Assembly (NCBI GenBank): GCA_017656345.1 | Contig: JACDNZ010000017.1 | Location: forward strand, 1 to 41,543 | Origin: Thermosipho sp. (in: thermotogales) | Lineage (GTDB): Bacteria; Thermotogota; Thermotogae; Thermotogales; Fervidobacteriaceae | Reading direction: 5' to 3' | DNA length: 41,543 nt | Part shown: piece after piece, positions 24,985 to 33,257 of the stretch | Numbering within the stretch: position 1 is the first letter of the stretch | How the letters are laid out: each line of letters begins with the position of its first letter | Notes under the pieces: model-generated | What the model was told of the DNA's origin: nothing | The model's input: only the letters and a program-made list of their open reading frames with translations | Databases searched by the model: none | Made by a program: the position numbers and the translations under genes

Positions 24985-25231
24985 TGAACTTGAAAAACTA
25001 AGCTTCAATGAATTAGTTGAAAAAATTGAATCAATAAAAAATTATTTTCATCAAAATGATGTAGATATTGAACTTGCTTTGAGACTTTATGGAAAAGCCG
25101 TCGAATTACTAGCTATTGCTAGAGCAAAATTAATAAACTTCAAAAAAGAGAAAGAAGAAATTGATGAAAAATATAAAAAGTTTTTGGAAAATCTCGAAAA
25201 GGAAGAAAATGAAGAAGAATCTCTCTTTTGA
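24950..25231 (+). CDS. xseB: Exodeoxyribonuclease VII small subunit
   Basis: This 93-residue helical protein has the XseB pattern: SFNELVEKIESIK, a short turn, then DIELALRLYGKAVELLAIARAKL (the first half of it) and an acidic tail. The start is the ATG at 24950, six bases after AAGGAGG in the end of xseA; an ATG two codons further is also possible. It binds the coiled coil of XseA. Its end overlaps the chromate-transporter-like gene by 23 bases. Confidence 0.9.
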   Translation: MHMEDILSLNSDELEKLSFNELVEKIESIKNYFHQNDVDIELALRLYGKAVELLAIARAKLINFKKEKEEIDEKYKKFLENLEKEENEEESLF

Positions 25232-25745
25232 ACTTCTCAAATTCTTTTCTATATTTTTCACCACCTCGCTTTTGACGCTAGGTGGAGGTTATGCTATGGT
25301 CCCCATTTTTCAAAGAAGACTTTCAAAATATATTAACGAAGAAGAATTTTTGACTATCTTATCAGTAGCTCAATCAGTACCCGGACCAATTGCAATAAAT
25401 ATTGCTATTATGTTAGGTGAACACATCTTTGGATTTATAGGTGCCGTTTTTGCTGTTTTGGGCGTAATTATACCTCCAATTGGAGCTATCGTTCTTTTTG
25501 GCAGTATTGTTAATAAGTATTCAAATAACATATTAATAAAAAGTTTTTTCAAAGGTGTTTACGGAGCTATTGTTGGTTTAATTTTTGGAGTTCTTTATTC
25601 TCTTGCTAAAAGGCAACAATGGACAATTTCTAAGTTAATAATTATTATCTCTGCAATTGTTATTTCTCTGTTTTTAAAAAATTTCATAATTATAATTTTT
25701 CTTGCTCTTGTTTGGTGGTGTTATAATGATAAAAAACATTGTTGA
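25209..25745 (+). CDS. Single-domain chromate-transporter (CHR) family membrane protein
   Basis: This 178-residue membrane protein has the CHR domain hallmark LTLGGGYAMVPIFQRRL, followed by AQSVPGPIAINIAIMLG, and about five or six helices. Short CHR proteins usually work as a pair of adjacent homologues with opposite orientation; here there is only one, so it either acts as a homodimer or has lost its partner. Chromate is not necessarily the substrate. The ATG at 25209 follows AAAGGAAG; an earlier in-frame start would lie in a polar stretch that does not belong to the domain. It overlaps xseB upstream and sir2 downstream. Confidence 0.85.
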   Translation: MKKNLSFELLKFFSIFFTTSLLTLGGGYAMVPIFQRRLSKYINEEEFLTILSVAQSVPGPIAINIAIMLGEHIFGFIGAVFAVLGVIIPPIGAIVLFGSIVNKYSNNILIKSFFKGVYGAIVGLIFGVLYSLAKRQQWTISKLIIIISAIVISLFLKNFIIIIFLALVWWCYNDKKHC

Positions 25746-26442
25746 AATAATCAAAAATTATCCTACAGTTGTTTTAACCGGCGCAGGGATAAGTACCGAA
25801 AGTGGTATACCAGACTTCAGAAGCAAAAATGGTATTTATTCAAAATATAGTGAGGAAATTTTTAATATCGATTTCTTTTACAATCATCCTGAAAAATTCT
25901 ACAAAATTTTATATGAAATTTTCCATCCTATGTATTCCGCAAAACCTAATACTGCACACAAATTATTGGCAAAACTTGAAAAACAATCCTTAATTAATGG
26001 AATTATCACCCAAAATATTGATAATCTTCATTTTAAAGCTGGATCAACAAATGTAATTGAACTTCATGGAAATGCTACAAAATTCTATTGTACAAAATGT
26101 AAAAAAAATTATAGTTACAATGAAATTTTAAATTCATTTAAATGCAATTGTGGTGGACTTATTAGACCTGATATTGTTTTCTTTGGCGAAGAATTGCCTA
26201 AAGATCAATGGGAAAATGCATTGAATTTAGTTGAAAAATCTAAAGCAATGTTAATAATGGGGTCTTCATTGGTAGTATATCCTGCTGCATACTTACCTGT
26301 AATTGTCAAAAAAAATCATGGAAAAATCATTATTATTAACAAAGGACCAACCGCCTTAGATGATTTAGCTGATATTAAAATGAACATTTCGGTTGTCGAT
26401 TTTGCAAATTTACTTGAAAATTATCTATGCTTAACAGATTAA
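25726..26442 (+). CDS. NAD-dependent protein deacylase, Sir2 family
   Basis: This 238-residue sirtuin shows TGAGISTESGIPDFRS (about 18-33), QNIDNLHFKAG, the catalytic histidine in ELHGN, and a zinc site with CTKC and CNCG pairs. The segment RPDIVFFGEELP and GSSLVVYPAA complete the NAD pocket. It removes acyl groups from lysines using NAD. Length fits the bacterial CobB class, near T. maritima Sir2. The ATG at 25726 overlaps the end of the upstream gene, with GGTG upstream. Confidence 0.94.
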   Translation: MIKNIVEIIKNYPTVVLTGAGISTESGIPDFRSKNGIYSKYSEEIFNIDFFYNHPEKFYKILYEIFHPMYSAKPNTAHKLLAKLEKQSLINGIITQNIDNLHFKAGSTNVIELHGNATKFYCTKCKKNYSYNEILNSFKCNCGGLIRPDIVFFGEELPKDQWENALNLVEKSKAMLIMGSSLVVYPAAYLPVIVKKNHGKIIIINKGPTALDDLADIKMNISVVDFANLLENYLCLTD

Positions 26443-26458
26443 ATAGGAGGGTTAAAAA

Positions 26459-27469
26459 TTGAAAAAAATCAAAATCATTATTTTCTTTCTTCTGCTAATC
26501 TCGTTATTTTCTTTTCCAATCAAATTATACGAGTATAAATACCATAATTTAACAATTTATAGAAGTTTAGGGGCTCCTATAGAGCCCTTTTTTGAATACG
26601 ATGAAATAAAAATTTTGAATTGGGAACCTTTCCCGGCTGAATTAATAGAAATCAGAAAAGGTAACCCAAAGATTTTAATAATTCATGGCCTTTCTCCATG
26701 GGAAATTGATGAAAAAATGGACTATTATAAAAAATCAATGATAAAAACATTTAAAGAGGTATTCCCAAAATCAATTGGTCTCTATTTTTTCCTTTATCCA
26801 ACACTTTCAGTGGATCTTGAAAAATCAGCTAACGATCTAATTAAACTGACCAAAAACTTTGACTCATTTTATGTATATGCACACAGTATGGGAGGATTAT
26901 TAATACGTTATGCACTTCAAAACAAAAGTTTTCAAAAAAAAGTTAAAAAAATTATTTTTGCTGGTACTCCTCACATTGGCTCACCACTTGCTAACTTTAT
27001 GGTTTTAAAAAAAGATATATTTAATAAACTTTCAGGTCATAGTATTTCTCTTGTTAAACATGCCTTAATTATTTCAAATATATTGAAAGCATCAGTTGAT
27101 GCTCCAAATTATAAATATCTGGTTTTTGGAGTTAAACATCCAGATTTACCTGAAGAAATTAAGGCAGTTAATTTTGTTGGAATACTAGATTATAACTTTA
27201 AAAATGAAGATTTAAAAAAGATTTTGAATTCAAAAGTTTCAACTTTTGTTGGTTTGATGCTTCTCAAATACATAATTGAAAATATATACCCACAAAATTC
27301 CATATTTCAAAACAATGATGGAATGGTTCCGGTGTATAGTGCAAGTAAAATTGCAGACGAAACAATTATTTTTGAAGCAACAAATCATGCAGATTTGGCA
27401 ATGAGACATGATATAATAGAAAAGGCTAAGGAAATTTTTGGACTGGAAGGAGGAAATAATGAAAATTAA
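26459..27469 (+). CDS. Secreted alpha/beta-hydrolase, lipase/esterase-like
   Basis: This 336-residue protein has a signal peptide (MKKIKIIIFFLLLISLFSFP). The nucleophile elbow is AHSMGGLL (Ser143), preceded by the oxyanion-region HGLSPWE near residue 76. A likely acid residue lies in NDGMVPVYSA (near 294) and the histidine in NHADL (near 317), giving a full triad. PGAP1-like lipases share the TPHIGSPLA segment after the serine. It probably acts outside the cytoplasmic membrane on lipids or esters; the substrate is unknown. TTG start eight bases after AGGAGG. It overlaps the lipoprotein gene that follows. Confidence 0.82.
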   Translation: MKKIKIIIFFLLLISLFSFPIKLYEYKYHNLTIYRSLGAPIEPFFEYDEIKILNWEPFPAELIEIRKGNPKILIIHGLSPWEIDEKMDYYKKSMIKTFKEVFPKSIGLYFFLYPTLSVDLEKSANDLIKLTKNFDSFYVYAHSMGGLLIRYALQNKSFQKKVKKIIFAGTPHIGSPLANFMVLKKDIFNKLSGHSISLVKHALIISNILKASVDAPNYKYLVFGVKHPDLPEEIKAVNFVGILDYNFKNEDLKKILNSKVSTFVGLMLLKYIIENIYPQNSIFQNNDGMVPVYSASKIADETIIFEATNHADLAMRHDIIEKAKEIFGLEGGNNEN

Positions 27470-27947
27470 GATACCTGTTTCAATTTTTTCAATTCTTATA
27501 TTTCTAATTTTGTTTTCATCTTGTAGCATATTCATTAAAACCCCTGTTCCAAATGGAAGTTATTCATTAAAAAATGCTCTATATGTTCTGGATGGAAAAT
27601 ATACTTTAAAAGAATATGGGTATATAAACTCCGCCTTTGATGTAGATTTAGGTGAAGGTATCTACGGTATTTTTGAAAATATTGAAGGAATTCTTACTAT
27701 ATTTAAATATGGTTCACCAGAAATTACAAAGCTAAAATGGAAAGAATTATCTAAAGTCTTTGGAAATCCATTTAAATTTAATTATATCAATCTAAATTTG
27801 CTTGATCGGGGATATTTAAAAACTAACTTTGAGGGTATTAAAGTTATTGCCTGGTGGAAAGATAAATGGATTTTTATACTTACTGGTAAAAATCCTGAAG
27901 AATTATTCAAATACATTAACACAGTATATGAAATGGTGAGTTTATGA
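27459..27947 (+). CDS. Unknown small lipoprotein
   Basis: This 162-residue protein has a hydrophobic N-terminus and a lipobox ending FSSC with the acylated cysteine at residue 22. The mature part alternates beta-like stretches rich in aromatic residues ([17 protein letters not shown] near 133-149). I do not recognise the family. The ATG at 27459 overlaps the end of the hydrolase gene, with GGAGGAAA upstream, so the two may be made together and act at the same site. Confidence 0.7.
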   Translation: MKIKIPVSIFSILIFLILFSSCSIFIKTPVPNGSYSLKNALYVLDGKYTLKEYGYINSAFDVDLGEGIYGIFENIEGILTIFKYGSPEITKLKWKELSKVFGNPFKFNYINLNLLDRGYLKTNFEGIKVIAWWKDKWIFILTGKNPEELFKYINTVYEMVSL

Positions 27948-28606
27948 TAATCGCAGGTGTAGATGAAGCTGGAAGAGGGCCTCTATTTGGACCCGTTGTT
28001 GCAGCTGCAGTTATCTTAAAAGAAGAAATTCCTGATATAGATGATTCAAAAAAACTATCGCAAAAAATGCGGGAAAAATTATTTTATATAATCACTGAAA
28101 AAAGTTATTTCGGTATTGGTATTGCAACTCCAACAGAAATTGACAAATTAAACATTTTACATGCAACTGAACTTGCAATGAATAGAGCTTTATATAATCT
28201 TAGAAGAAAAAAATTATTTGATATGGTCTTAGTAGATGGTAAAAATTTAAAGTTAAAATTCTCATCCAAATGTATAGTAGGAGGAGATTCGTTAATAAAA
28301 GAAATTTCTGCTGCATCAATATTAGCAAAAGTTATTCGTGATAAAATTATGAACGGCTATTCAAAAATATATTCACAATATGAGCTTGATATTCATAAAG
28401 GATACCCAACAAAAAAACATATTTTATTAATTAAAAAATATGGTATTACTCCTTTGCATAGATTAACTTTTAAACCCATTTTGAACTTGATTTCTCATAA
28501 AAAACTTGAAGAATGGTATAAAAGTGGTATCATAGATGAAGAAAGATATAATAAAATTTTAACAAAACTGGGGGTGCCTCTTTTTGGAATTCAAAGTACT
28601 AGATAA
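27944..28606 (+). CDS. rnhB: Ribonuclease HII
   Basis: This 220-residue enzyme cuts RNA in RNA-DNA hybrids, including single ribonucleotides. The active-site acids are visible: Asp-Glu in [15 protein letters not shown] (residues 7-8), Asp in MVLVDGKNL, and Asp in [13 protein letters not shown]. The conserved tyrosine lies in the HKGYPTKKH segment. It begins with an ATGA overlap on the lipoprotein stop and ends 23 bases inside thyX. The C-terminal tail past residue 195 is longer than in some relatives. Confidence 0.95.
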   Translation: MIIAGVDEAGRGPLFGPVVAAAVILKEEIPDIDDSKKLSQKMREKLFYIITEKSYFGIGIATPTEIDKLNILHATELAMNRALYNLRRKKLFDMVLVDGKNLKLKFSSKCIVGGDSLIKEISAASILAKVIRDKIMNGYSKIYSQYELDIHKGYPTKKHILLIKKYGITPLHRLTFKPILNLISHKKLEEWYKSGIIDEERYNKILTKLGVPLFGIQSTR

Positions 28607-29267
28607 CGGCTTTATAAGGTTAGTAGACATGATGGGTAATGATTATGCCGCAGTAAAAGCTGCTCGTGTTTCATATGGTAGTGGCTTAAAAACTCCTGAA
28701 AGAGATAAAAAATTAATATTCTATTTAATGGAACATGGTCATGAAACACCTTTCGAACACATTGTTTTCACATTTCATGCAAAAGCACCTATCTTTGTTG
28801 CTCGCCAATGGTTTAGACATAGAATAGGTTCATTCAACGAAGCTAGTTTAAGATATACAGAACTTAAAGATGAATTTTATTTACCTGATCACATTAGAAA
28901 AAATGATAAAACCGATAAGCAAATGGCAACAATAATAGAAAATAATGAATTAAAAAACAAAGCTTTAAAACTTATAGAAAATGCATTCGAGAATTCCTAT
29001 AAAATATACAAAGAACTTCTTGATATGGGTATAGCAAGAGAAATGGCTAGAATCGTTCTACCTATGTCCTCTTATACACAATTCTATTGGACTGTTAATG
29101 CTAGAAGCTTAATGAATTTTCTCAATCTAAGAGCTGATTCTCACGCACAATGGGAAATTCAACAATATGCAAAGAGTATAGCTAAAATATTTAAACAAAA
29201 ATGTCCATGGACTTACGAAGCATATATCAAATTTAAATATAAAGGTGATTTGCTTAATAAGGAGTGA
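28584..29267 (+). CDS. thyX: Flavin-dependent thymidylate synthase
   Basis: ThyX makes dTMP from dUMP with methylenetetrahydrofolate, FAD and NADPH. The signature [14 protein letters not shown] (78-91) is complete, and [26 protein letters not shown] is nearly the T. maritima sequence (only its first part is quoted here as [20 protein letters not shown]). Length 227, close to the T. maritima protein. TTG start with GGGGGTG upstream, inside the end of rnhB. The nearby folD provides the folate cofactor. Confidence 0.96.
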   Translation: MEFKVLDNGFIRLVDMMGNDYAAVKAARVSYGSGLKTPERDKKLIFYLMEHGHETPFEHIVFTFHAKAPIFVARQWFRHRIGSFNEASLRYTELKDEFYLPDHIRKNDKTDKQMATIIENNELKNKALKLIENAFENSYKIYKELLDMGIAREMARIVLPMSSYTQFYWTVNARSLMNFLNLRADSHAQWEIQQYAKSIAKIFKQKCPWTYEAYIKFKYKGDLLNKE

Positions 29268-29271
29268 AAAA

Positions 29272-29619
29272 ATGAAACTTAATGAAATTATCGAGTTGCT
29301 TAATGCAAATGTTATAGTTAATAATGGTATTGCAAACATTGAAATTGAAAAAGTTACTGCCTCCGATTTAATGAGTGATGTTCTTGCATTAGGAGAAGAA
29401 GGGTCACTATTAATTACTGGTCTAGCAACTCCTCAATGTATAAGGACGGCAGGTGTCGTAGGTATACCTGCAGTTGTTATAGTCCGAAATAGAGATATAA
29501 TGCCAGAAACCATACAAGCTGCAAAGCAAGCAGGTATTTCTTTACTAAGTACGAGATATGGTATGTTTGAAACTTGTGGTATTTTATATTCTAAAGGATT
29601 AAAACCTGTAAAAATCTGA
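29272..29619 (+). CDS. Stand-alone DRTGG-domain protein
   Basis: This 115-residue protein consists of one DRTGG domain: KVTASDLMSDVLALGEEGSL, then LITGLATPQCIRTAGVVGIP and the VVIVRNRDIMPETIQAA segment, with SLLSTRYGMFETCGIL near the end. The domain is found in CBS- and kinase-linked proteins and, as single genes, near hydrogenase clusters; its ligand is not established. The ATG at 29272 follows AAGGAGTG. No hydrogenase gene lies in the window. Confidence 0.8.
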   Translation: MKLNEIIELLNANVIVNNGIANIEIEKVTASDLMSDVLALGEEGSLLITGLATPQCIRTAGVVGIPAVVIVRNRDIMPETIQAAKQAGISLLSTRYGMFETCGILYSKGLKPVKI

Positions 29620-29628
29620 GGTGATACA

Positions 29629-30456
29629 ATGTATATCGACGTCAAACCACTTGCAAATAATATTAAAGAAAATATAAAGAAAAGAATTGAAAAATTACCT
29701 ATTGTCCCAAAACTTGTAGCAGTAACCTACAAACCGGATGATTCAACAATTAGTTACTTAAAAAGTCAACAAAAAATTTCTAAAAACTTAAATATTTCGT
29801 ATGAAATAATCGAAGCAGTTTCTTCAAGGCAAGTCTTCGTTATCCTAAAAACTTTATCAAACGATTCAAAAGTACATGGAATTTTTTTAACACATCCTCT
29901 TCCTGAAATTGATGAATTAGAAGCTTTAAATCACATAGCGCCTGAAAAAGATATTGAAGGAAGGCATCCTTATAATATTGGTATGCTTACTTACGGAAAA
30001 GAAAACTTTCCGCCTTGTACTGCAGAAGCTGTAGTAAAAATTCTTGACAATTTCACAACCATTACTGGTAAAAATGTAGTTATTATTGGACGAAGTTCAA
30101 CTGTTGGTAAACCACTATCGATAATGTTATTGAGGAAAGATAGAAGTGCAACTGTTACTGTTTGTCATACAAAAACCCAGAATTTAAATACATTTACAAA
30201 AAGTGCTGATATTGTAATTGCTGCTGCTGGGAAAGCTAATTTGATATCTAAAGATATGATAAAAGAGGATAGTATTGTAATTGATGTCGGTATAAACATT
30301 GTCGACAACAAAATAGTTGGAGATGTCTCAGAAGAGGTTTCTAAAATTGCAAAAGTAACGCCTGTACCAGGTGGTGTAGGAAAGATCACTACGTTATTAT
30401 TAATGGAACATGTTGTTAAATCGGCAGAATTAATGTTTAAATACTCAAATAAATAG
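29629..30456 (+). CDS. folD: FolD-type methylenetetrahydrofolate dehydrogenase/cyclohydrolase, with altered cyclohydrolase residues
   Basis: This 275-residue protein has the FolD dehydrogenase marks FPPCTAEAVVKIL, VVIIGRSSTVGKPLSIML (NADP-binding) and TPVPGGVGKITT. In the cyclohydrolase site the usual YxxxK lysine is replaced: the local sequence is SYLKSQQK, with Gln47 four residues after Tyr43. The usual glutamine before PLP is a threonine (Thr88 in FLTHPLP), and the KDVDG aspartate is glutamate (Glu110 in KDIEG). T. maritima FolD, as I recall it, shares YLKSQ. The dehydrogenase should work; the cyclohydrolase step is uncertain. ATG start with GAGGTGAT upstream. Located near thyX. Confidence 0.9.
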   Translation: MYIDVKPLANNIKENIKKRIEKLPIVPKLVAVTYKPDDSTISYLKSQQKISKNLNISYEIIEAVSSRQVFVILKTLSNDSKVHGIFLTHPLPEIDELEALNHIAPEKDIEGRHPYNIGMLTYGKENFPPCTAEAVVKILDNFTTITGKNVVIIGRSSTVGKPLSIMLLRKDRSATVTVCHTKTQNLNTFTKSADIVIAAAGKANLISKDMIKEDSIVIDVGINIVDNKIVGDVSEEVSKIAKVTPVPGGVGKITTLLLMEHVVKSAELMFKYSNK

Positions 30457-30467
30457 GAGGTGTTCTT

Positions 30468-30842
30468 ATGAACAATATTGTTTACGCAGGTGTTCCTGAC
30501 AGCGCAAGTGAACCAGTTACGACAGCCGCTCCAAGTGCTTCTAGTGGTCTTTTCCAAATGTTATTCTTACTTCTTATATTTTTTGTTATGATGTATTTCT
30601 TGGTAATACTTCCTCAAAAAAGAAGAGAGAAACAATTCAAACAAATGATCGCTTCTATTAAAAGAGGAGACACAATTGTTACTTCAGGTGGGGTTGTAGG
30701 TAAGGTAATTGATGTAAAAAATGATACTTTAAAAATCAAAACAGCTAACACAACTGAGCTCGAGATTTCCAAAGCATTTGTAGCTAAAGTAATCAAAAAT
30801 AAAAATGGGAAATCCACAGAGAATAATGAACAAAAAGAATAA
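30468..30842 (+). CDS. yajC: Sec translocase accessory subunit YajC
   Basis: This 124-residue protein has one membrane helix (about 28-48, LFQMLFLLLIFFVMMYFLVI) followed by the YajC segment PQKRREKQFKQMIASIKRGD and VTSGGVVGKVIDV. It forms a subcomplex with SecD and SecF, which follow directly. The N-terminal 25 residues are unusually rich in A, S, T and P for YajC. ATG start with AGGAGGTG upstream. Confidence 0.92.
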   Translation: MNNIVYAGVPDSASEPVTTAAPSASSGLFQMLFLLLIFFVMMYFLVILPQKRREKQFKQMIASIKRGDTIVTSGGVVGKVIDVKNDTLKIKTANTTELEISKAFVAKVIKNKNGKSTENNEQKE

Positions 30843-30857
30843 TAGGGAGGTATGTAA

Positions 30858-32294
30858 ATGCAAGGAGATAAAACAAGAGGCATAATATCGCTTATAATAA
30901 TAGCTTTTGCGCTTATCGCCCTTTTTTGGCCCGCTCCAGGGGGAAATTATACTGGAATTGCAAGTATATTCAACAGAATTAAACTTGGGCTCGATATAAG
31001 CGGAGGAGCTAGAATTGAATACAGAGTTGACATTGATCCATCGGTGGAAAATCCCTCTGCTGTTGTTGACGACGTTTGGACAGTTTTAAGAAATAGACTT
31101 GATATGGCAAATTACACTGAAGCAGTTGTAAAACAAAGCTTTAGAGAAGAAAATACCTTTATTATAGTTGAAATTCCAGGTGCTACTGATACAGCAAAAG
31201 CAGAACAATTGATCGGATCGACAGGTATTCTTTGGTTTGGACAAGTAATTGATGAAACAACAACTAATCCAAACATCGATCCAAATTTAATTAATGAAGC
31301 AAAGCGAGAAAATGCTCAATGGTTATTAGACAGAGATGGAAAAAAATGGTATCTCGTAAGACAAGAAATAGACAAGATTTCAAATTTAAAATTAGTTTCT
31401 CCTAAAATTGTAGAAGCAATACCTGAAGTAGATAGAAACAATGTAGCAGGTTACGTTGTATCTTTTACAATGGATAAAGAATATGCCGATACATTTGCAA
31501 AGATAACTGAAAAGCTCTATGTACCTGAAGAAATTTTAAACCAAGGTGGAATTGCATATGAACAGGCACTTAAAAAACGATTGGCTATAGTACTTGACAA
31601 TAGGGTTCAATTCGCAGGTTTTGTAGTTTCAAAAATTACCGATGGAAAAGCACAAATAAGAGGTAATTTTAATCTTGAAGAGGCTAAACAACTTGCAGCT
31701 ATTCTTAAAAGTGGCGCATTACCCGCAAGACTTGAAAAAGTATCTTCAGGTTGGGTTGCTCCTCTCCTTGGTGCAGACATCGTTTCAGCATCTCTCAAAG
31801 CAGGTATTTTTGGTGTAATTATTGTTCTGATTTATATGATAATTTTCTACGGTGTAATGGGCATTGTTGCTGATATTGCTCTTTTGTACAATACTCTTTT
31901 ATTACTTGGAATATTAGCAGCCACTGGTACAATTCTTACTTTACCAGGTATTGCAGGTATTATTTTAACCATTGGTACTACTGTAGACGGTAATATTATC
32001 ATTTATGAAAGGGTAAAAGAAGAACTAAAAAGAGGTAGTTCAACAAAAGCTGCTATATCCACTGCTTTTTCTAAATCTTTCTATACATTATTTGATGCTA
32101 ATTTGACTACAATCATTGCTGGATTATTCTTATACTATTTTGGAACAGGTACAGTAAAAGGTTTTGCTACAACGCTTATTATTGGTGTTTTGGGTAGTTT
32201 ATTCGTTAATTTAGTTGTAACAAGATTTATGCTTGATATATTCTCTGGCGGTATTAAAGTCAAAGCAGCAAAAAAAGGAGGTGCCAGGGCATGA
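30858..32294 (+). CDS. secD: Protein translocase subunit SecD
   Basis: This 478-residue membrane protein uses ion flow to help pull secreted proteins across the membrane. An N-terminal helix is followed by LGLDISGGARIEYRV, a periplasmic P1 domain, then five C-terminal helices with the conserved segment TVDGNIIIYERVKEELKRGS. ATG start with GGGAGG upstream. SecD and SecF are separate genes here, overlapping by four bases (ATGA). Confidence 0.95.
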   Translation: MQGDKTRGIISLIIIAFALIALFWPAPGGNYTGIASIFNRIKLGLDISGGARIEYRVDIDPSVENPSAVVDDVWTVLRNRLDMANYTEAVVKQSFREENTFIIVEIPGATDTAKAEQLIGSTGILWFGQVIDETTTNPNIDPNLINEAKRENAQWLLDRDGKKWYLVRQEIDKISNLKLVSPKIVEAIPEVDRNNVAGYVVSFTMDKEYADTFAKITEKLYVPEEILNQGGIAYEQALKKRLAIVLDNRVQFAGFVVSKITDGKAQIRGNFNLEEAKQLAAILKSGALPARLEKVSSGWVAPLLGADIVSASLKAGIFGVIIVLIYMIIFYGVMGIVADIALLYNTLLLLGILAATGTILTLPGIAGIILTIGTTVDGNIIIYERVKEELKRGSSTKAAISTAFSKSFYTLFDANLTTIIAGLFLYYFGTGTVKGFATTLIIGVLGSLFVNLVVTRFMLDIFSGGIKVKAAKKGGARA

Positions 32295-33199
32295 TTGATT
32301 TCGTCGGAAAAAAGAACATATTTATAATCATATCTATAATTTTGATTGTGGCATCTCTTATTAGTATATTTACCAGAGGTTTTAATTTAGGTGTCGAATT
32401 CTTGGGTGGTTCCGAAATAATACTTAGAATCGAAGCAAAAGTGGATGAATCATTCGTTAGGGAAGTTTTAAAGGACCTGGCACCTGAATTTGAAAATGCA
32501 AGAATTTCTCAAATCAAAAGTATCAATGATCCAGAAAATATTTCAAAATTCTCAGTAGTTGTATCTCCAAAGGATGAAAATGGGAACCTTAAAGTTTATA
32601 CAGGACAGGAAAAAGGAGAAATTTCCAACGAAATAGTCAAAAAATTCGAACAAAAAAATATTAAAGCAATTGTTGCAGGTTTTAATGAAACAAGCGGATA
32701 CGCTGCACAAGAGATTAAAAATTTAACCTGGAAAGCTATAGTATTTACTCTTATTGCTATTTTGCTTTACATCACAATTAGATTCCAATTTGTTTTCGGA
32801 CTTGGAGCAGTATTAGCATTAATTCATGATGTTATTATAACACTTGGCTTTTTCTCATTTGCAAATTATGAATTAAATGTTGCAGCAATTGCCGCAATAT
32901 TAACCCTCATTGGATATTCTTTAAATGATACTATAGTTGTCTATGATAGAATCAGAGAAAATTTGAGAAGACCCAAGGGAAAATCAATTTCTACACTTGT
33001 TAATGAAAGTATTAATCAAGTTATAAGAAGAACAATTAATACTTCTTTAACCACTTTTATTGTTGTTTTCGTCCTTTTATTATTCTCAGGTAACAGTATT
33101 AAACCTTTTGCTTTTGGAATGACAATTGGTGTGATAGTCGGTACATATTCTTCTCTATACATTGCTAGCCCTGTAGTTATTAAATGGATAAAAAGATAA
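32291..33199 (+). CDS. secF: Protein translocase subunit SecF
   Basis: This 302-residue partner of SecD has the N-terminal LGVEFLGGSEIILRI segment, a small periplasmic domain and C-terminal helices with LNDTIVVYDRIRENLRR. The SecDF complex is driven by protons or, in some thermophilic and marine bacteria, by sodium; the ion is not readable here. It ends 13 bases before a long palindrome. Confidence 0.95.
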   Translation: MIDFVGKKNIFIIISIILIVASLISIFTRGFNLGVEFLGGSEIILRIEAKVDESFVREVLKDLAPEFENARISQIKSINDPENISKFSVVVSPKDENGNLKVYTGQEKGEISNEIVKKFEQKNIKAIVAGFNETSGYAAQEIKNLTWKAIVFTLIAILLYITIRFQFVFGLGAVLALIHDVIITLGFFSFANYELNVAAIAAILTLIGYSLNDTIVVYDRIRENLRRPKGKSISTLVNESINQVIRRTINTSLTTFIVVFVLLLFSGNSIKPFAFGMTIGVIVGTYSSLYIASPVVIKWIKR

Positions 33200-33210
33200 A
33201 TAAAACAAAA

Positions 33211-33240
33211 TTTGTTGAGGGCTTTAAGCCCTCAACAATT
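33211..33240 (+). terminator. Long palindrome between secF and the pyrophosphatase gene
   Basis: TTGTTGAGGGCTT (33212-33224) is followed by its reverse complement AAGCCCTCAACAA, with a single T at the centre. The following plus strand has only AATTT before the AGGAGG ribosome site, so as a terminator it is weak. It may instead protect the secF end from decay or reduce read-through into the pyrophosphatase gene. Confidence 0.6.
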
Positions 33241-33257
33241 TCTAGGAGGTTGAGATT

